DNA of 41,102 nt from assembly GCF_002088275.1 (NCBI RefSeq), contig NZ_AQQS01000047.1, forward strand, positions 1-41,102, read 5' to 3'. The DNA is from Aurantimonas sp. 22II-16-19i. GTDB lineage: Bacteria; Pseudomonadota; Alphaproteobacteria; Rhizobiales; Rhizobiaceae. Each line of letters starts with the position of its first letter. The stretch's first letter is position 1. Under the pieces are notes generated by a model, which was given only the letters and a program-made list of their open reading frames with translations, did not search any database and was not told the DNA's origin. The position numbers were made by a program, and so were the translations under genes. This document shows positions 22,933-32,491 of the stretch, piece by piece.

Positions 22933-25900
22933 TCAATCGGCGAGGATCTCGCGGATCCGGGCCGCCTCGGCGTCCGGGATCTGCGACGCAGGCTCGGGCA
23001 CCGCCTTCATCTGCAGCTCGGGATCGTTCGGGTCCCTCTGGGCCTCGAGGCCCAGCACCTCGCGGTAGATCCCGATCAGATCCTCGGCCTGGTCCGACGC
23101 ATGCCGGAGCCTCGTCGGCACCTCCGGCGACTTCAGATAGCGCTCCGGATTGCGGTCGATCTCCTGCAGCGCCTTCAGGATGCCCTCCTCGCTGGTGACG
23201 TCCACCTTGAAGCCGTTCAGCCCGTCGACCACGTCCTCGCCGACGGCGCCGCGATCGGAGGACAGGACCCAGCAGCCGCACATCAGCGCCTCGCGGGTGA
23301 CGAGGCCGTAGGCCTCCGGCCAGACCGACGGCGCCACCAGGACGTCGAGTTCGGCATAGAGCTCCGGCACCCGGCTCTGCGACACCTTCGGCCGGATGTC
23401 GAGTTCGGTGGTGCCGAGGACGCCCCGCCGGCGGGTGCCGATCGGCATCGAATGGTCGATCAGCAGGAAGCGCAGGTTCTTGAAGTCGCCGCGCATCAGG
23501 GCGTGCTGGATCAGGTGGTAGCCCTTGTGCCGGGCAAGGCCGCCGATGAAGCCGAGGCGCACCTTGCCGTCGGGCGACGGCACCCGTGGCAGCGGCTCGA
23601 GGTCCGAGCTGCCGTTGGGCACGGCGATGACGTTCGGCAGGCCGACGTCGCGATGGATCTGGGCGAAGGCCTCGGAGACCGCCATGACCTTCTGCGCCCC
23701 GAGCAGGCACTCGCGCAGCTGCATGCGCGCGGCGAACTGCTCGGCGGGGATCCGGCCGAGCTGCGAGGCCGGGTTGCCGTGGTCGTAGAGGACGATCTTG
23801 TCGTCCTTGCCGAGCAGGAACTGCTCGTCGGAAATCCACCAGCCGTCATGCACGGTGAGGACATAGGGAATACCCCGGCGCCGCGCCTCGAGCACGATCG
23901 CCGCCGTCAGCCGCTGGATGCAGTGGAAATGGATCATGTCCGGCTGGCAGACGTCGAGATAGTCCCCGAAGGCCTTGGCCATCTTCTCGTCATAGACGAT
24001 CCGGTCGATGTCGGGCAGATCCGGCGTGGTGATGCCGACGACGCGGATGCCGTCGGCGGCGTGGCTCGACACCTTGTAGGGCTCGCTGCCGCCCTCGATG
24101 GAGCAGAACACCTCGAAGGCGAACTCGTCCCGGTGATGGGCGGCGTAGTGCTTGACGTTGTCGTGGACGACCCGGGTCGCGCCGCCGATCGCCTGTGGCG
24201 GGTAGAAGACGTTGACGATCAGGACGCGCTTGCGCGGATCGGGCGCCGGCAGGCTCGCCGAGCGGATGATCCCGGTGATGTTCTGCGCCATGGCGGGGAT
24301 GCTGTATTCGCGCAGCGCCTTCTCGCGGGCCTTGGCACCGATGCGCGCGCGCAGCTCGGGATCGCGGATCAGCCGGTCGAGCGCCTCTGTCCACTCCTTC
24401 GGATTGCGGGCGAGCAGGCCGTCGACGCCGTCCTCGATCACCTCCGCATAGAGCGCGGTCTCGCTGATCACCGAAGGGATTCCCAGCATTGCGGCTTCCA
24501 GCCACTTGATCTCGCTCTTGACGTCGGTGGTCGGCGTCGGCTGCAGCACGGCAAGGTTGATGTCGGCCGCAGACAGCGTCGACCAGTACTGATGCACGTC
24601 CCAGACCGGCGGCAACAGGACGAGATTGTCCCCCAGCTCCCGAAGTTTCGGGCCGGGCGTCATGTAGCCCGCCAGGACGATGGAGATCTTGTCGCCGTAT
24701 TTCTTCGCCATCGCCACCAGCGCCGGCTCGACCAGTTCCTGGAAGTCCTGCTTGTGGGCCTTGGTGCCGGAGCCGTAGAAGATCGTCACCCGCCCCTTGG
24801 GCTGGGCGTGCATGCCGCGCCCGACATGCTGGGCGTGCGGGCTGTGCATGGCGTTGGCATGGATATAGGCCGGCTTGCCCGGGTCGACGCGCTGCACATG
24901 CTCGGCCAGCGGCCGGGTGGAGACGAGGGCGTTCTCGGCGTAGCGCAGGGCCGTGCGGAACAGCGGCACGCCGAGCGCCAGGCCGTCATGCTCCTTCTGG
25001 CTGATCTGATTGTCGTAGGATTCGATCGGCGGCGGGAAATATTGCGGGTCGAAGATCAGGTCGTCGATCTCGTAGAAGGTGGCGCAGCCGACCTCCCGCG
25101 CCTTGTCGATGGCCCGGATCATCTCGTAATAGCCGGGCACGCGGAAGAAGATCGCGGCGTCGAAGCAGTGGACCTTGCTGATGAAGGCGTCGATGCTGTC
25201 CCTGAAGTCGAAGACCTCGACGACGAAGCCGGCCGCCTTGAGCTGCTCGATCTTCTGGTCGATGCGGTAGAAGCGGCACTGGGGCAGGTCGAAATTGCCG
25301 ACCAGGGCGACCGAACGCACGAAGCGCTTCTCGGCCGCGGTCTCGGCGCGCATCAGATCGTAGACGAAGTCGCAGTCGGCCTCGATCCGCTTCAGCGCGG
25401 CCGGGAGATTGCCCTGGCTCGCCTCGGCGTTGGCGAGCAGCCAGGAGGCGGTGAGAAGGCGCGGCGCCAGATCGTGGAAGCGCCGCCGGATGCCGAGATC
25501 GGAAGGGAACTGCTCGATGCCCTTCTTCAGCCATTCCAGCGCCATGTGCTGGTCGCCCACCTGGTCGGCGCAGTGGGCGACGTTGATGTAGGTCCACAGA
25601 TTGGCGTCGTTGCCGTCGGCGAGCTTTCCGTAGATCGCCGCGGCCTCGCGGTAGCACTGGCGTCGCAGCAGGGCATCGCCGTAGTGGCGAAGGGCCGGGC
25701 CGAAATCGGGCACTTTCTGGAGAAGCTTCTGATAGGCGACCATCGCCTGGTCGTCCTTGCCCTCCAGCACCAGCCGGTCGGCGACCATGACCAGCAGCCT
25801 CGCATGCTGAGGCTCGATCACCACCGGCGTGGCGTTGTTGACCATCACCTCCTGCATCAGGAGCTTGAAGCGCTCGGTGTAGCTCTCGACGGCATCGGAG

Positions 25901-26856
25901 CCGGCAAACACCGGGAGATCGAGGGACGGCAGCCCGCGCACGCCGGGGCCGAGCAGGCTTTCCAGCCAGAGCCGGCGATTGGGCCAGCGATTGGCCTCGA
26001 TGCCCTCCCGCAGATAGTGCCGGTAGACGTCGGCCGCGTCGGTCGAGGTGATCTCGCGCGCATAGGTCTCGACGTAGAATTGCGGCTCGAAGTCGTAGCC
26101 GTCGCGGATCGGCGCGAGCGCGTCGATCCCGTTGGCGACGAAATGGCGGACCGCGGCCTCCTTGTCGAAGCTCTTCTGCCGGGTATGAAGCGCCTTGGTC
26201 GAGTAGTAGTAGAATTCGGCGTCGAATTTCTGCAGGAAGGCGAGGCCGATGTGATTGTCGACCAGCAGCCGCTCCAGCGGACTCCTGACCGCCGCCTTTT
26301 CCGGCGACGGCAGGCGGAGCATGGCGTTGCGCGTGCGCGGATCGGTTCCGGAACTCTTGGCGTAGAACTCGGCGATCTCCTCCTCGCTCGGCACCGGCGC
26401 CCCCATGTCGCGCAGTTCGTTGGCGGCGTGGGGCGAGGCCGGATCGAGCATGCAGGAGCGGCGGTAGGAGGCGATGGCCTCGCTGCGCTTGCCCTGCAGC
26501 TTGAGGGCGTGACCCAGTTGCAGATGGGTGTCGGCATTGTCGCCGCGCAGCGCCACCGCCTGACGGTAGGCATCCTCGGCGCGACTGGTGAAGCCCTGTT
26601 CCTTGAGGGCGTGGCCGTACTGCACCCAGACCGCCTCGAGCTTGGGACTGCGGCGCAGCGCCTCGGCATAGGCCTTCTGCGCATCGTGCCAGCGGCGCTC
26701 GGCATTCGCCCGGTCGCCGGCCTTGATCAGCGACCGCGTGCCATTGAGGAAGGCCGCCGTGCGGGACAACGGCCCGTCGGAGCGGCCGCCGCTCTCCTCC
26801 CGATCCCGCAGCGAGCGCATCAGTCGATCGAATGGCGAAGTCGAGATCTTAGACAT
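22933..26856 (-). CDS. Giant TPR protein with two GT4-type glycosyltransferase domains
   Basis: This protein of about 1307 residues has, in order: TPR repeats (about 45-150; GYALKEQG-like units), a segment with FDAEFYYY/FEPQFYVETY and HYLREGI repeats typical of polysaccharide-assembly proteins (about 200-300), further TPRs (about 345-465), a first GT-B glycosyltransferase (about 515-870, with IFYGSGTKAHKQDF and SEIKWLEAAMLGIPSV), and a second GT4 unit (about 885-1270, with FYPPQAIGGATRVVHDN, GFIGGLARHKGYHL and WPEAYGLVTREALMCG). It is cytoplasmic, with no signal or membrane segment. It probably adds two sugars during surface-glycan or glycoprotein synthesis; the rhamnose-donor genes nearby fit this. 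ATG 26856 is chosen; a GTG at 26871 is possible. It overlaps the gene before it. Confidence 0.88.
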   Translation of the reverse strand: MSKISTSPFDRLMRSLRDREESGGRSDGPLSRTAAFLNGTRSLIKAGDRANAERRWHDAQKAYAEALRRSPKLEAVWVQYGHALKEQGFTSRAEDAYRQAVALRGDNADTHLQLGHALKLQGKRSEAIASYRRSCMLDPASPHAANELRDMGAPVPSEEEIAEFYAKSSGTDPRTRNAMLRLPSPEKAAVRSPLERLLVDNHIGLAFLQKFDAEFYYYSTKALHTRQKSFDKEAAVRHFVANGIDALAPIRDGYDFEPQFYVETYAREITSTDAADVYRHYLREGIEANRWPNRRLWLESLLGPGVRGLPSLDLPVFAGSDAVESYTERFKLLMQEVMVNNATPVVIEPQHARLLVMVADRLVLEGKDDQAMVAYQKLLQKVPDFGPALRHYGDALLRRQCYREAAAIYGKLADGNDANLWTYINVAHCADQVGDQHMALEWLKKGIEQFPSDLGIRRRFHDLAPRLLTASWLLANAEASQGNLPAALKRIEADCDFVYDLMRAETAAEKRFVRSVALVGNFDLPQCRFYRIDQKIEQLKAAGFVVEVFDFRDSIDAFISKVHCFDAAIFFRVPGYYEMIRAIDKAREVGCATFYEIDDLIFDPQYFPPPIESYDNQISQKEHDGLALGVPLFRTALRYAENALVSTRPLAEHVQRVDPGKPAYIHANAMHSPHAQHVGRGMHAQPKGRVTIFYGSGTKAHKQDFQELVEPALVAMAKKYGDKISIVLAGYMTPGPKLRELGDNLVLLPPVWDVHQYWSTLSAADINLAVLQPTPTTDVKSEIKWLEAAMLGIPSVISETALYAEVIEDGVDGLLARNPKEWTEALDRLIRDPELRARIGAKAREKALREYSIPAMAQNITGIIRSASLPAPDPRKRVLIVNVFYPPQAIGGATRVVHDNVKHYAAHHRDEFAFEVFCSIEGGSEPYKVSSHAADGIRVVGITTPDLPDIDRIVYDEKMAKAFGDYLDVCQPDMIHFHCIQRLTAAIVLEARRRGIPYVLTVHDGWWISDEQFLLGKDDKIVLYDHGNPASQLGRIPAEQFAARMQLRECLLGAQKVMAVSEAFAQIHRDVGLPNVIAVPNGSSDLEPLPRVPSPDGKVRLGFIGGLARHKGYHLIQHALMRGDFKNLRFLLIDHSMPIGTRRRGVLGTTELDIRPKVSQSRVPELYAELDVLVAPSVWPEAYGLVTREALMCGCWVLSSDRGAVGEDVVDGLNGFKVDVTSEEGILKALQEIDRNPERYLKSPEVPTRLRHASDQAEDLIGIYREVLGLEAQRDPNDPELQMKAVPEPASQIPDAEAARIREILAD

Positions 26857-29281
26857 GTCGGGTACACTCACGAGACAAGGACGACCTGGCGGTGCCGGTT
26901 ACGCACCGATCCGCAGACGCGCTGGACCGGGCGAATTCGAGGGCGCGTCGAGGTGAAGGGAATGAGATCAGCCGGAAAGGTAACGTCGCGTCAACCCATA
27001 ACGGGTTCACGAAGGGATCGCGACAAAATAGTTCGCGCCCCCAACGCTCTTCGATGACCCTGCGCTCGGCGCTGCTGCGGGCGGAACGTTCGGGGTCGAG
27101 ATGGTCGAGGCCGCGGGATTTGGATTCGTGATGGGTGAGCACGACGTCCGGCGTGAAGACCACCGCTTGGCCCCTCGCGCGCAGCTTCAGACAGAGGTCG
27201 AGGTCGCTGTATCCGATCGGCAACCGGGCCGCGTCGAAGCCGCCGAGCGCTTCGAAATTCTCCCGGCGAACCGCCAGGAAGGCGCCGGTCACGGCGCTGA
27301 CGCGGCGGGTCTTCAGCCAGCGGCCCGACGGCCCGCCGGCATCGGCGGGCTCGTAGAGGCCGTCATGGATGACCGACCCCTTCCAGCCGAACAGCACCCC
27401 GGCATGCTGGACCGTATCGTCCGGATAGAGCAGCTTCGCCCCGACCGCGCCGACGTCGCCGCGCTGCAACTGCCCCCGCAGGCGGTCGTCCCAGCCCTTT
27501 GTCCGCATCTCCATGTCGTCATTGGCGAAGACGAGGATCGGCGCATCGCTCTCCGCTGCCGCGCGATTGTTCAGTTGCGACCAGTTGAACGCTTCGTCCC
27601 GTCTGACCAGGCGCACGCCCGGCCGCCGGGCCGCGGCTTCGAGCCGCTCGATGTCGTTGCCGGACCGCGTGCCATTGTCGACGATCAGGCAGTCGACGGC
27701 TTCGGGATGCGCCGCCTGGGAGAACAGGCTGGCGACGAAGGCGGCGCAATCGGCGCCATTGTCGCGGGTCGGCACGATCACCGTGATCGCCTCGGATGGG
27801 GTCGTCGGCAGCCAGGTGAGATGCAGGCATCCATCGGCGCTGCCGCCCGAGACCGCCACCCTTTCCGCCAGGCCGAGAATCTGCAGATGCCGCTCGACCG
27901 CCCGTCGGTGGCCCGGACGCGCGCCGCGCGATGCACGTTGACGGGCCGCCTCGTCGGCGACGAATGCGGCGAGCGGGAACGGGACATGGCCGACAGGAAC
28001 GCCTGCCCGGACCGCGGCGAGCAGGAGGTCGCTCGTCAGGAACGCGCCGTCCTCACCGTCAGCGGCCGGACCGAGGGCGGCGAGCGCCTCATTGCGCAGC
28101 GCGAGCGTCTCGCCCCAGCTGTTCTCCTGGAGCAGCATGTCCGGATCGAAGCCGCCGCGGGCCTCGAAGGCCGACGGTTCGCTTTCGCCGGGCAGCCGCC
28201 ATTCCTCGTCGCAGGTCAGGAGCCCGGCCTCGCTTGCCGCAAAGACGGCCGCGAGCCAGGCGACGCAGTGCCGGTGGATCGCCGCCCCCGGCGCCGGCAG
28301 GAGCACGGCGTCCGCCGCCGCTTCCCGGGCGATCTGCAGCGCGCCGGCGCGCCCGGGCAAGGCTGCGCCGGCGAGCGCCAGCCGCGGCTCGGCGCCAGAC
28401 AGCCGCTCGACCGCCGGCGCCAGCGCCGGGTCGACACCTACGACGACGGCCCGCCAACGCGGCGACGACTGGTCGAGGATCGAGCCGAGAAGGCGGTGGA
28501 GCCCGTCGGCGTCGAGGCCGCCGGCATCGGCGACGATCAGGACTTCGGGGGCGGACATCCCTTCGGCAACGGGCGGCGGCGGCACGTCGTAGATCTGCCG
28601 GAACAGGCGGTAGGCGTTGGCGGGAAAGGCCGTGAGGCTGGCCACGTCCGGCAGTTCCGCCGCGATCTCGGAGAGCCGGCGCTGCATCGTCTCGACCTCG
28701 CCGGCCAGCGACAGCATGGTCTCCAGCCCGTGCCCCGTCATCTGGGCGGCCATCCCCCGCACCTGCTCGTCGATCTCGCCGGCCTGGATCAGCTCCCAGC
28801 TGGCGTGGCGATGCGTCGGTTCGATCTCCAGGACCCGGCGATAGGCCGCGAGCGCTTCCGAGCGCCGACCGAGGAGCTTCAGCGCATGGCCCGTCTGCAG
28901 GTGGATGTCGGCATCGTCCGGGCGCTCGCCGAGCGCCGCGCGGTACCAGCCGAGGGCCTCGTCGAGCCGGCCGGCGTCCTTGAGCATGTTGCCGCACTGG
29001 ATCATCAGGCCGTCACGCCATGGCGCGACCTCGAGGGCGGCCTCGTAGGCGGCTGCGGCCTCGAGGTGGCGGCCCTGGTCGCGAAGCGCGTCCGCACGGG
29101 AGATCATCGGCCGCAGGCGCAGGCCGACCTTCAGCCGGCGGAGCATCCGGGCCGCGCTCGTCCGGCGCCCGGCCGTCCCGCCTTGCGCTCCTTTCCCGGC
29201 CGTCCGCATCCCGCCGGTCGCGGGGGAGGACAGCACCTTGCGCGCCGCATGACGGATCGAGGGGACGAAACGGTCGAACAT
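26849..29281 (-). CDS. TPR protein with C-terminal GT2 glycosyltransferase
   Basis: This 810-residue protein has N-terminal TPRs (about 60-165: AAAYEAALEVAP, DEALGWYRAALGERP, SEALAAYRRVLEIEP), a central region resembling a degenerate glycosyltransferase (PEVLIVADAGGLDADGLHRL onward), and a GT2 domain from about 510: ITVIVPTRDN, CLIVDNGT, the DxD-like FANDDMEM, AVTGAFLAVRRENF and GYSDLDLCLKLRARG. It likely transfers sugars to a rhamnose-rich surface glycan. ATG 29281 has GAAGGG 8 bases upstream; an upstream in-frame extension lacks family sequence. Its TPR segment closely resembles that of the next gene. The last about 30 residues are Arg/Ser-rich and overlap the next gene. Confidence 0.85.
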   Translation of the reverse strand: MFDRFVPSIRHAARKVLSSPATGGMRTAGKGAQGGTAGRRTSAARMLRRLKVGLRLRPMISRADALRDQGRHLEAAAAYEAALEVAPWRDGLMIQCGNMLKDAGRLDEALGWYRAALGERPDDADIHLQTGHALKLLGRRSEALAAYRRVLEIEPTHRHASWELIQAGEIDEQVRGMAAQMTGHGLETMLSLAGEVETMQRRLSEIAAELPDVASLTAFPANAYRLFRQIYDVPPPPVAEGMSAPEVLIVADAGGLDADGLHRLLGSILDQSSPRWRAVVVGVDPALAPAVERLSGAEPRLALAGAALPGRAGALQIAREAAADAVLLPAPGAAIHRHCVAWLAAVFAASEAGLLTCDEEWRLPGESEPSAFEARGGFDPDMLLQENSWGETLALRNEALAALGPAADGEDGAFLTSDLLLAAVRAGVPVGHVPFPLAAFVADEAARQRASRGARPGHRRAVERHLQILGLAERVAVSGGSADGCLHLTWLPTTPSEAITVIVPTRDNGADCAAFVASLFSQAAHPEAVDCLIVDNGTRSGNDIERLEAAARRPGVRLVRRDEAFNWSQLNNRAAAESDAPILVFANDDMEMRTKGWDDRLRGQLQRGDVGAVGAKLLYPDDTVQHAGVLFGWKGSVIHDGLYEPADAGGPSGRWLKTRRVSAVTGAFLAVRRENFEALGGFDAARLPIGYSDLDLCLKLRARGQAVVFTPDVVLTHHESKSRGLDHLDPERSARSSAERRVIEERWGRELFCRDPFVNPLWVDATLPFRLISFPSPRRALEFARSSASADRCVTGTARSSLSRECTRHV

Positions 29282-29870
29282 TATGCCGCCCTTCGCCCGC
29301 ACGTCCCGGCATGGCCGGCCGATCGCAGCTGCGGGCGCAACGATACCGCCGCAACGCACAAGGCTTGGGCCCGGCGGACGGCGCCAGCCGCAAAGGCTGC
29401 CGGGGCGCGATCCCGGCGCAGGCGAGGATGAGCCATTAGTGCCGACATCGCCCCCCCTTCGTCGAGCGGCCCTCTCCTGCCGTCGATTCCGATTGCTGCA
29501 ACAGGGACGTCTCCAGACTGCGAAGGTTCAACACCGCCGTTCACGCCGGCCCGTCGCACTCGTTGAACCAAGATCGTGTCCGAAAACTGGCCCGGCGACG
29601 GCGGATTTTCTCGCGCCACGGCGGCGGGCCGGCGATCGTCGGGGCGCAGTGAATCTGTCGATGGCTTGCGAGACGAGGCAGAAATAAGAAAGACCTCCCG
29701 TATCAGCCACTTGCATGAACCAATCATGCCATTGAGCGCTCGCTGCGGCGGGCGCCTCCCCGCACCAGCGGGGCGATGCAAGGAAGCCTGACGGATTTCC
29801 CGTAGCACCGTTGCATTTCAGCACCATTTCGCACCTGCGAAAACGACCATGCCGAAAGGCGCAGGATCCT

Positions 29871-29902
29871 GGAGCGGGATGAGATCCGCTGCATCCCGCT
29901 CC
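29871..29902. repeat. 11-bp perfect inverted repeat near rfbD
   Basis: GGAGCGGGATG (29871-29881) and CATCCCGCTCC (29892-29902) are perfect inverted copies with a 10-base spacer. It sits next to the REP-like palindrome at 29917-29961 and may be the other half of a composite repeat or part of the transcription end of the rfb genes. Confidence 0.55.
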
Positions 29903-29916
29903 ATTCTCCGAGTGCC

Positions 29917-29961
29917 GCATGATCTCTTCCGAAAACCGGTTCAAACTTTTCGGGATCATGC
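29917..29961. repeat. REP-like palindrome of the Hyphomicrobiales type
   Basis: GCATGATC (29917-29924) pairs with GATCATGC (29954-29961), and inside it CCGAAAA (29929-29935) pairs with TTTTCGG (29947-29953). The AAAACCGGTT core is a form I know as a common intergenic repeat in rhizobial genomes. It ends 2 bases before the rfbD stop codon on the minus strand, so it may double as a transcript end. Confidence 0.7.
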
Positions 29962-29962
29962 T

Positions 29963-30838
29963 CTACCCGTCGAGCGCCTCGAGGCAGCGGGCGATGCCGC
30001 TCTGCCAAGACGGCAGCCGGTGGTCGAAGCTTGCCGAGAAGCGTGCCGTGTCGAGCCGCGAATTCTTCGGCCGCCTCGCCGGCGTCGGGTAGTCGGCGGT
30101 GGTGATCGGCTCGACGCCGGCACCCGGACCGCCCCGCTCCCGGGACGCCGCGAAGATCTCCTCGGCAAAGCCCGCCCAGGTGGTCTCGCCCTCGGCGACC
30201 ATGTGATAGACGCCGGGCCAGCCTCCCTCGGGATCGGCCAGCGCGCGCTCGCAGACGGCGAGGATGCCGGCGGCGATGTCTGGCGCGTAGGTCGGCGTGC
30301 CGTGCTGGTCGGCGACGACGCGCAGGACGTCGCGGTCGCGCGCGACCCGCAGCATCGTCTTCAGGAAGTTGTTGCCATAGGGGCTGTAGACCCAGGCCGT
30401 GCGCAGGACGACGGCCTTCGGGTTGGCGGCGAGGACGCGGGTCTCGCCTTCCAGCTTGCTGGCGCCATAGACGCCGGTCGGCCCCGTCGCGTCGGTCTCG
30501 ACATAGGCACCGTCCTTGTCGCCGGCAAAGACGTAGTCGGTCGAGATGTGGACGATCGGCACGCCCGCCTCGGCCGCCGCGAGAGCGACGCTCTCCGCGC
30601 CGGCGGCATTCACCGCAAAGGCGGCGTCCGGCTCGCTCTCGGCCTTGTCGACGGCCGTGTAGGCCGCGGGATTGACGACGATGTCGGGACGGACCGTCGC
30701 AACGGCGGCGGCGATGGTGGCCGGGTCGGTCAGGTCGAGGTCGGGCCGCCCGAGCGCGACGATCTCATGGGACCCGCCGGAAAGATCGGCAAGGCAACGT
30801 GCCACCTGGCCGTCACGGCCGGTCACCAGAATCCGCAT
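29963..30838 (-). CDS. rfbD: dTDP-4-dehydrorhamnose reductase
   Basis: RfbD (RmlD) reduces dTDP-4-keto-L-rhamnose to dTDP-L-rhamnose with NAD(P)H, the last step of the pathway. The 291-residue SDR-fold protein has a dinucleotide motif TGRDGQV near the start, VVNPAAYTAVDKAE, STDYVFAGD and the catalytic YGASK. The length is normal. A GAGGAGAG ribosome site precedes the ATG. It follows rfbB by 22 bases as the third gene of the leftward rfbC-rfbB-rfbD operon. A REP-like palindrome lies right after its stop. Confidence 0.95.
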   Translation of the reverse strand: MRILVTGRDGQVARCLADLSGGSHEIVALGRPDLDLTDPATIAAAVATVRPDIVVNPAAYTAVDKAESEPDAAFAVNAAGAESVALAAAEAGVPIVHISTDYVFAGDKDGAYVETDATGPTGVYGASKLEGETRVLAANPKAVVLRTAWVYSPYGNNFLKTMLRVARDRDVLRVVADQHGTPTYAPDIAAGILAVCERALADPEGGWPGVYHMVAEGETTWAGFAEEIFAASRERGGPGAGVEPITTADYPTPARRPKNSRLDTARFSASFDHRLPSWQSGIARCLEALDG

Positions 30839-30860
30839 CGTGGTCTCTCCTCTCAGAGCT

Positions 30861-31913
30861 TCAGGACTTGCCGAGGCGCTGTCCGGAATAGCGCTCCCGC
30901 AACGGGCGCCACCAGGCTTCGTTGTCGAGGAACCAGGAGATGGTCTTTTCGAGGCCCGTGTCGAAGTTCTCCTCGGCTTTCCAGCCGAGCTCGGTTTCCA
31001 GCCGCGTCGCGTCGATGGCGTAGCGCAGGTCGTGGCCCGGCCGGTCGGTGACGAAGGCGATCTGCTCGCGCCGGCTCTTGCCGTCGTCGCGGGGCTTCAG
31101 CCGGTCGAGCGTGTCGCAGATGGTGTGGACGACGTCGAGATTGGAGCGCTCGTTGCACCCTCCGACATTGTAGGACCGGCCGGGCTCGCCGCCCGTCGCG
31201 ATCATCTCCAGCGCCCTCGCATGGTCCTCCACATAGAGCCAGTCGCGCACGTTCTCGCCCCGGCCGTAGACCGGCAGGTCCCGGCCTTCCAGGCCGTTGA
31301 GGATCATCAGCGGGATGAGCTTTTCCGGAAAGTGGAACGGCCCGTAATTGTTGGAGCAGTTGGAAAGGACGACCGGCAGCTTGTAGGTGTGGTGCCAGGC
31401 CATGGCGAGATGATCCGAGGCGGCCTTCGACGCCGAATAGGGCGAGGACGGCGCATAGGGCGTCTCCTCGGTGAACAGCCCGCCATCGAGCGGCAGGTCG
31501 CCATAGACCTCGTCGGTCGAGACGTGATGGAAGCGGAAGGCGTCACGCCGCTCGCCGGAAAGCTCCGACCAGTAGCTGCGCACGGCCTCCAGGAGGTCGA
31601 AGGTGCCGACGACGTTGGTCTGGATGAATTCGCCCGGCCCGTCGATCGAGCGGTCGACGTGGCTTTCGGCCGCCAGATGCATGACCACGTCGATCTCGTT
31701 GTCGCGCAGGAGCGTCCCGATCGCCTCGCGGTCGCGGATGTCGACCTTGGCGAACTGGTAGCGCGGATCGTTGGAGATCGGCTCCAGCGAGGCGAGGTTC
31801 GCCGCATAGGTCAGCTTGTCGACATTGACGACGCTGTGGGCCGTATTGCGGATCAGGTGGCGGCAGACCGCGGACCCGATGAAGCCGGCGCCGCCGGTGA
31901 CGAGAAACTTCAT
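30861..31913 (-). CDS. rfbB: dTDP-glucose 4,6-dehydratase
   Basis: RfbB (RmlB) converts dTDP-glucose to dTDP-4-keto-6-deoxyglucose using bound NAD. The 350-residue extended SDR protein starts [16 protein letters not shown] (nucleotide motif), then has [21 protein letters not shown] with the catalytic Asp-Glu pair, YSASKAASD with the catalytic Tyr and Lys, and [11 protein letters not shown] 31913 is preceded by GAGGGG at good spacing; the open frame runs further upstream but only as an rfbC shadow. It is 11 bases downstream of rfbC and is co-transcribed with it and rfbD. Confidence 0.96.
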   Translation of the reverse strand: MKFLVTGGAGFIGSAVCRHLIRNTAHSVVNVDKLTYAANLASLEPISNDPRYQFAKVDIRDREAIGTLLRDNEIDVVMHLAAESHVDRSIDGPGEFIQTNVVGTFDLLEAVRSYWSELSGERRDAFRFHHVSTDEVYGDLPLDGGLFTEETPYAPSSPYSASKAASDHLAMAWHHTYKLPVVLSNCSNNYGPFHFPEKLIPLMILNGLEGRDLPVYGRGENVRDWLYVEDHARALEMIATGGEPGRSYNVGGCNERSNLDVVHTICDTLDRLKPRDDGKSRREQIAFVTDRPGHDLRYAIDATRLETELGWKAEENFDTGLEKTISWFLDNEAWWRPLRERYSGQRLGKS

Positions 31914-31924
31914 GCGGCAGCCCC

Positions 31925-32491
31925 TCAGGCGTCGTAGGTGAAGATGACCGTGGTCTCGGCAAGCGTCGGAGCGACCTTGTCCTTCTCCGACAGGATCGGC
32001 GCCTCGCCGCCGAGGGGCCAGTCGACGCCGATCGCGGCGTCGTTCCAGGCGATGCCGCGGTCGTGGTCGCCCGAATAGGGCGCGGACACCTTGTAGAACA
32101 CCTCGGTGTCGGGTTCGAGGGTCAGGAAGCCGTGGGCGAACCCCTTCGGCACCAGGATCTGGTTGAAGGCCTTCGCCGAGACCTCGAGCGCCACCCACTG
32201 GCCGAAGGTCGGCGAGCCGTGGCGGATGTCGACCGCGACGTCGAGGATCGCCCCTTTCAGGACCCGCACAAGCTTGTCCTGGGCGAAGGGCGGCGCCTGG
32301 AAATGCAGGCCCCGCAGCGTGAACTTCGCCGCCGAGAAGGACTGGTTGTCCTGGACCCAGGGCATGGTGATGCCCGCTTCGGTGAAGCGCTGGGCGCTGA
32401 AGGTCTCGCTGAAGAAACCGCGATCGTCGCCGAACTTGCGCGGCCTGATCTCGAGGACGTCGGGGATGGCGAGGGGGATGACTTCCAGCAT
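31925..32491 (-). CDS. rfbC: dTDP-4-dehydrorhamnose 3,5-epimerase
   Basis: RfbC (RmlC) epimerises the 4-keto sugar at C3 and C5 to give dTDP-4-keto-L-rhamnose. The 188-residue cupin shows the family pattern: [26 protein letters not shown] with the catalytic His, [22 protein letters not shown] and YKVSAPY. ATG 32491 has AAGGA about 6 bases upstream. It is the first gene of the leftward rhamnose operon and faces away from rfbA across a 131-base shared promoter region. Confidence 0.95.
   Translation of the reverse strand: MLEVIPLAIPDVLEIRPRKFGDDRGFFSETFSAQRFTEAGITMPWVQDNQSFSAAKFTLRGLHFQAPPFAQDKLVRVLKGAILDVAVDIRHGSPTFGQWVALEVSAKAFNQILVPKGFAHGFLTLEPDTEVFYKVSAPYSGDHDRGIAWNDAAIGVDWPLGGEAPILSEKDKVAPTLAETTVIFTYDA

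Larger units (their letters stand above)
29282..29962. other. Gene-poor region between rfbD and the glycosyltransferase genes
   Basis: About 680 bases with no convincing gene. It holds the palindromic repeats at 29871-29961 next to rfbD and, near 29640-29720, an AT-richer patch that may carry the leftward promoter of the glycosyltransferase genes. A 55-codon Arg/Ala-rich frame (29281-29448, minus strand) ends as TAATG on the glycosyltransferase start; it lacks clear protein-like features and is discussed as a finding. Confidence 0.45.

Noticed and set aside
23101-27057. A 1318-residue plus-strand frame opposite the giant glycosyltransferase
   Set aside because: The minus strand shows TPR and glycosyltransferase motifs; this frame is Leu/Asp/Arg/Val-biased antisense shadow.
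29528-29959. A 143-residue minus-strand frame between rfbD and the glycosyltransferases
   Set aside because: Its start is the translated REP-like palindrome and the rest has no protein-like features.
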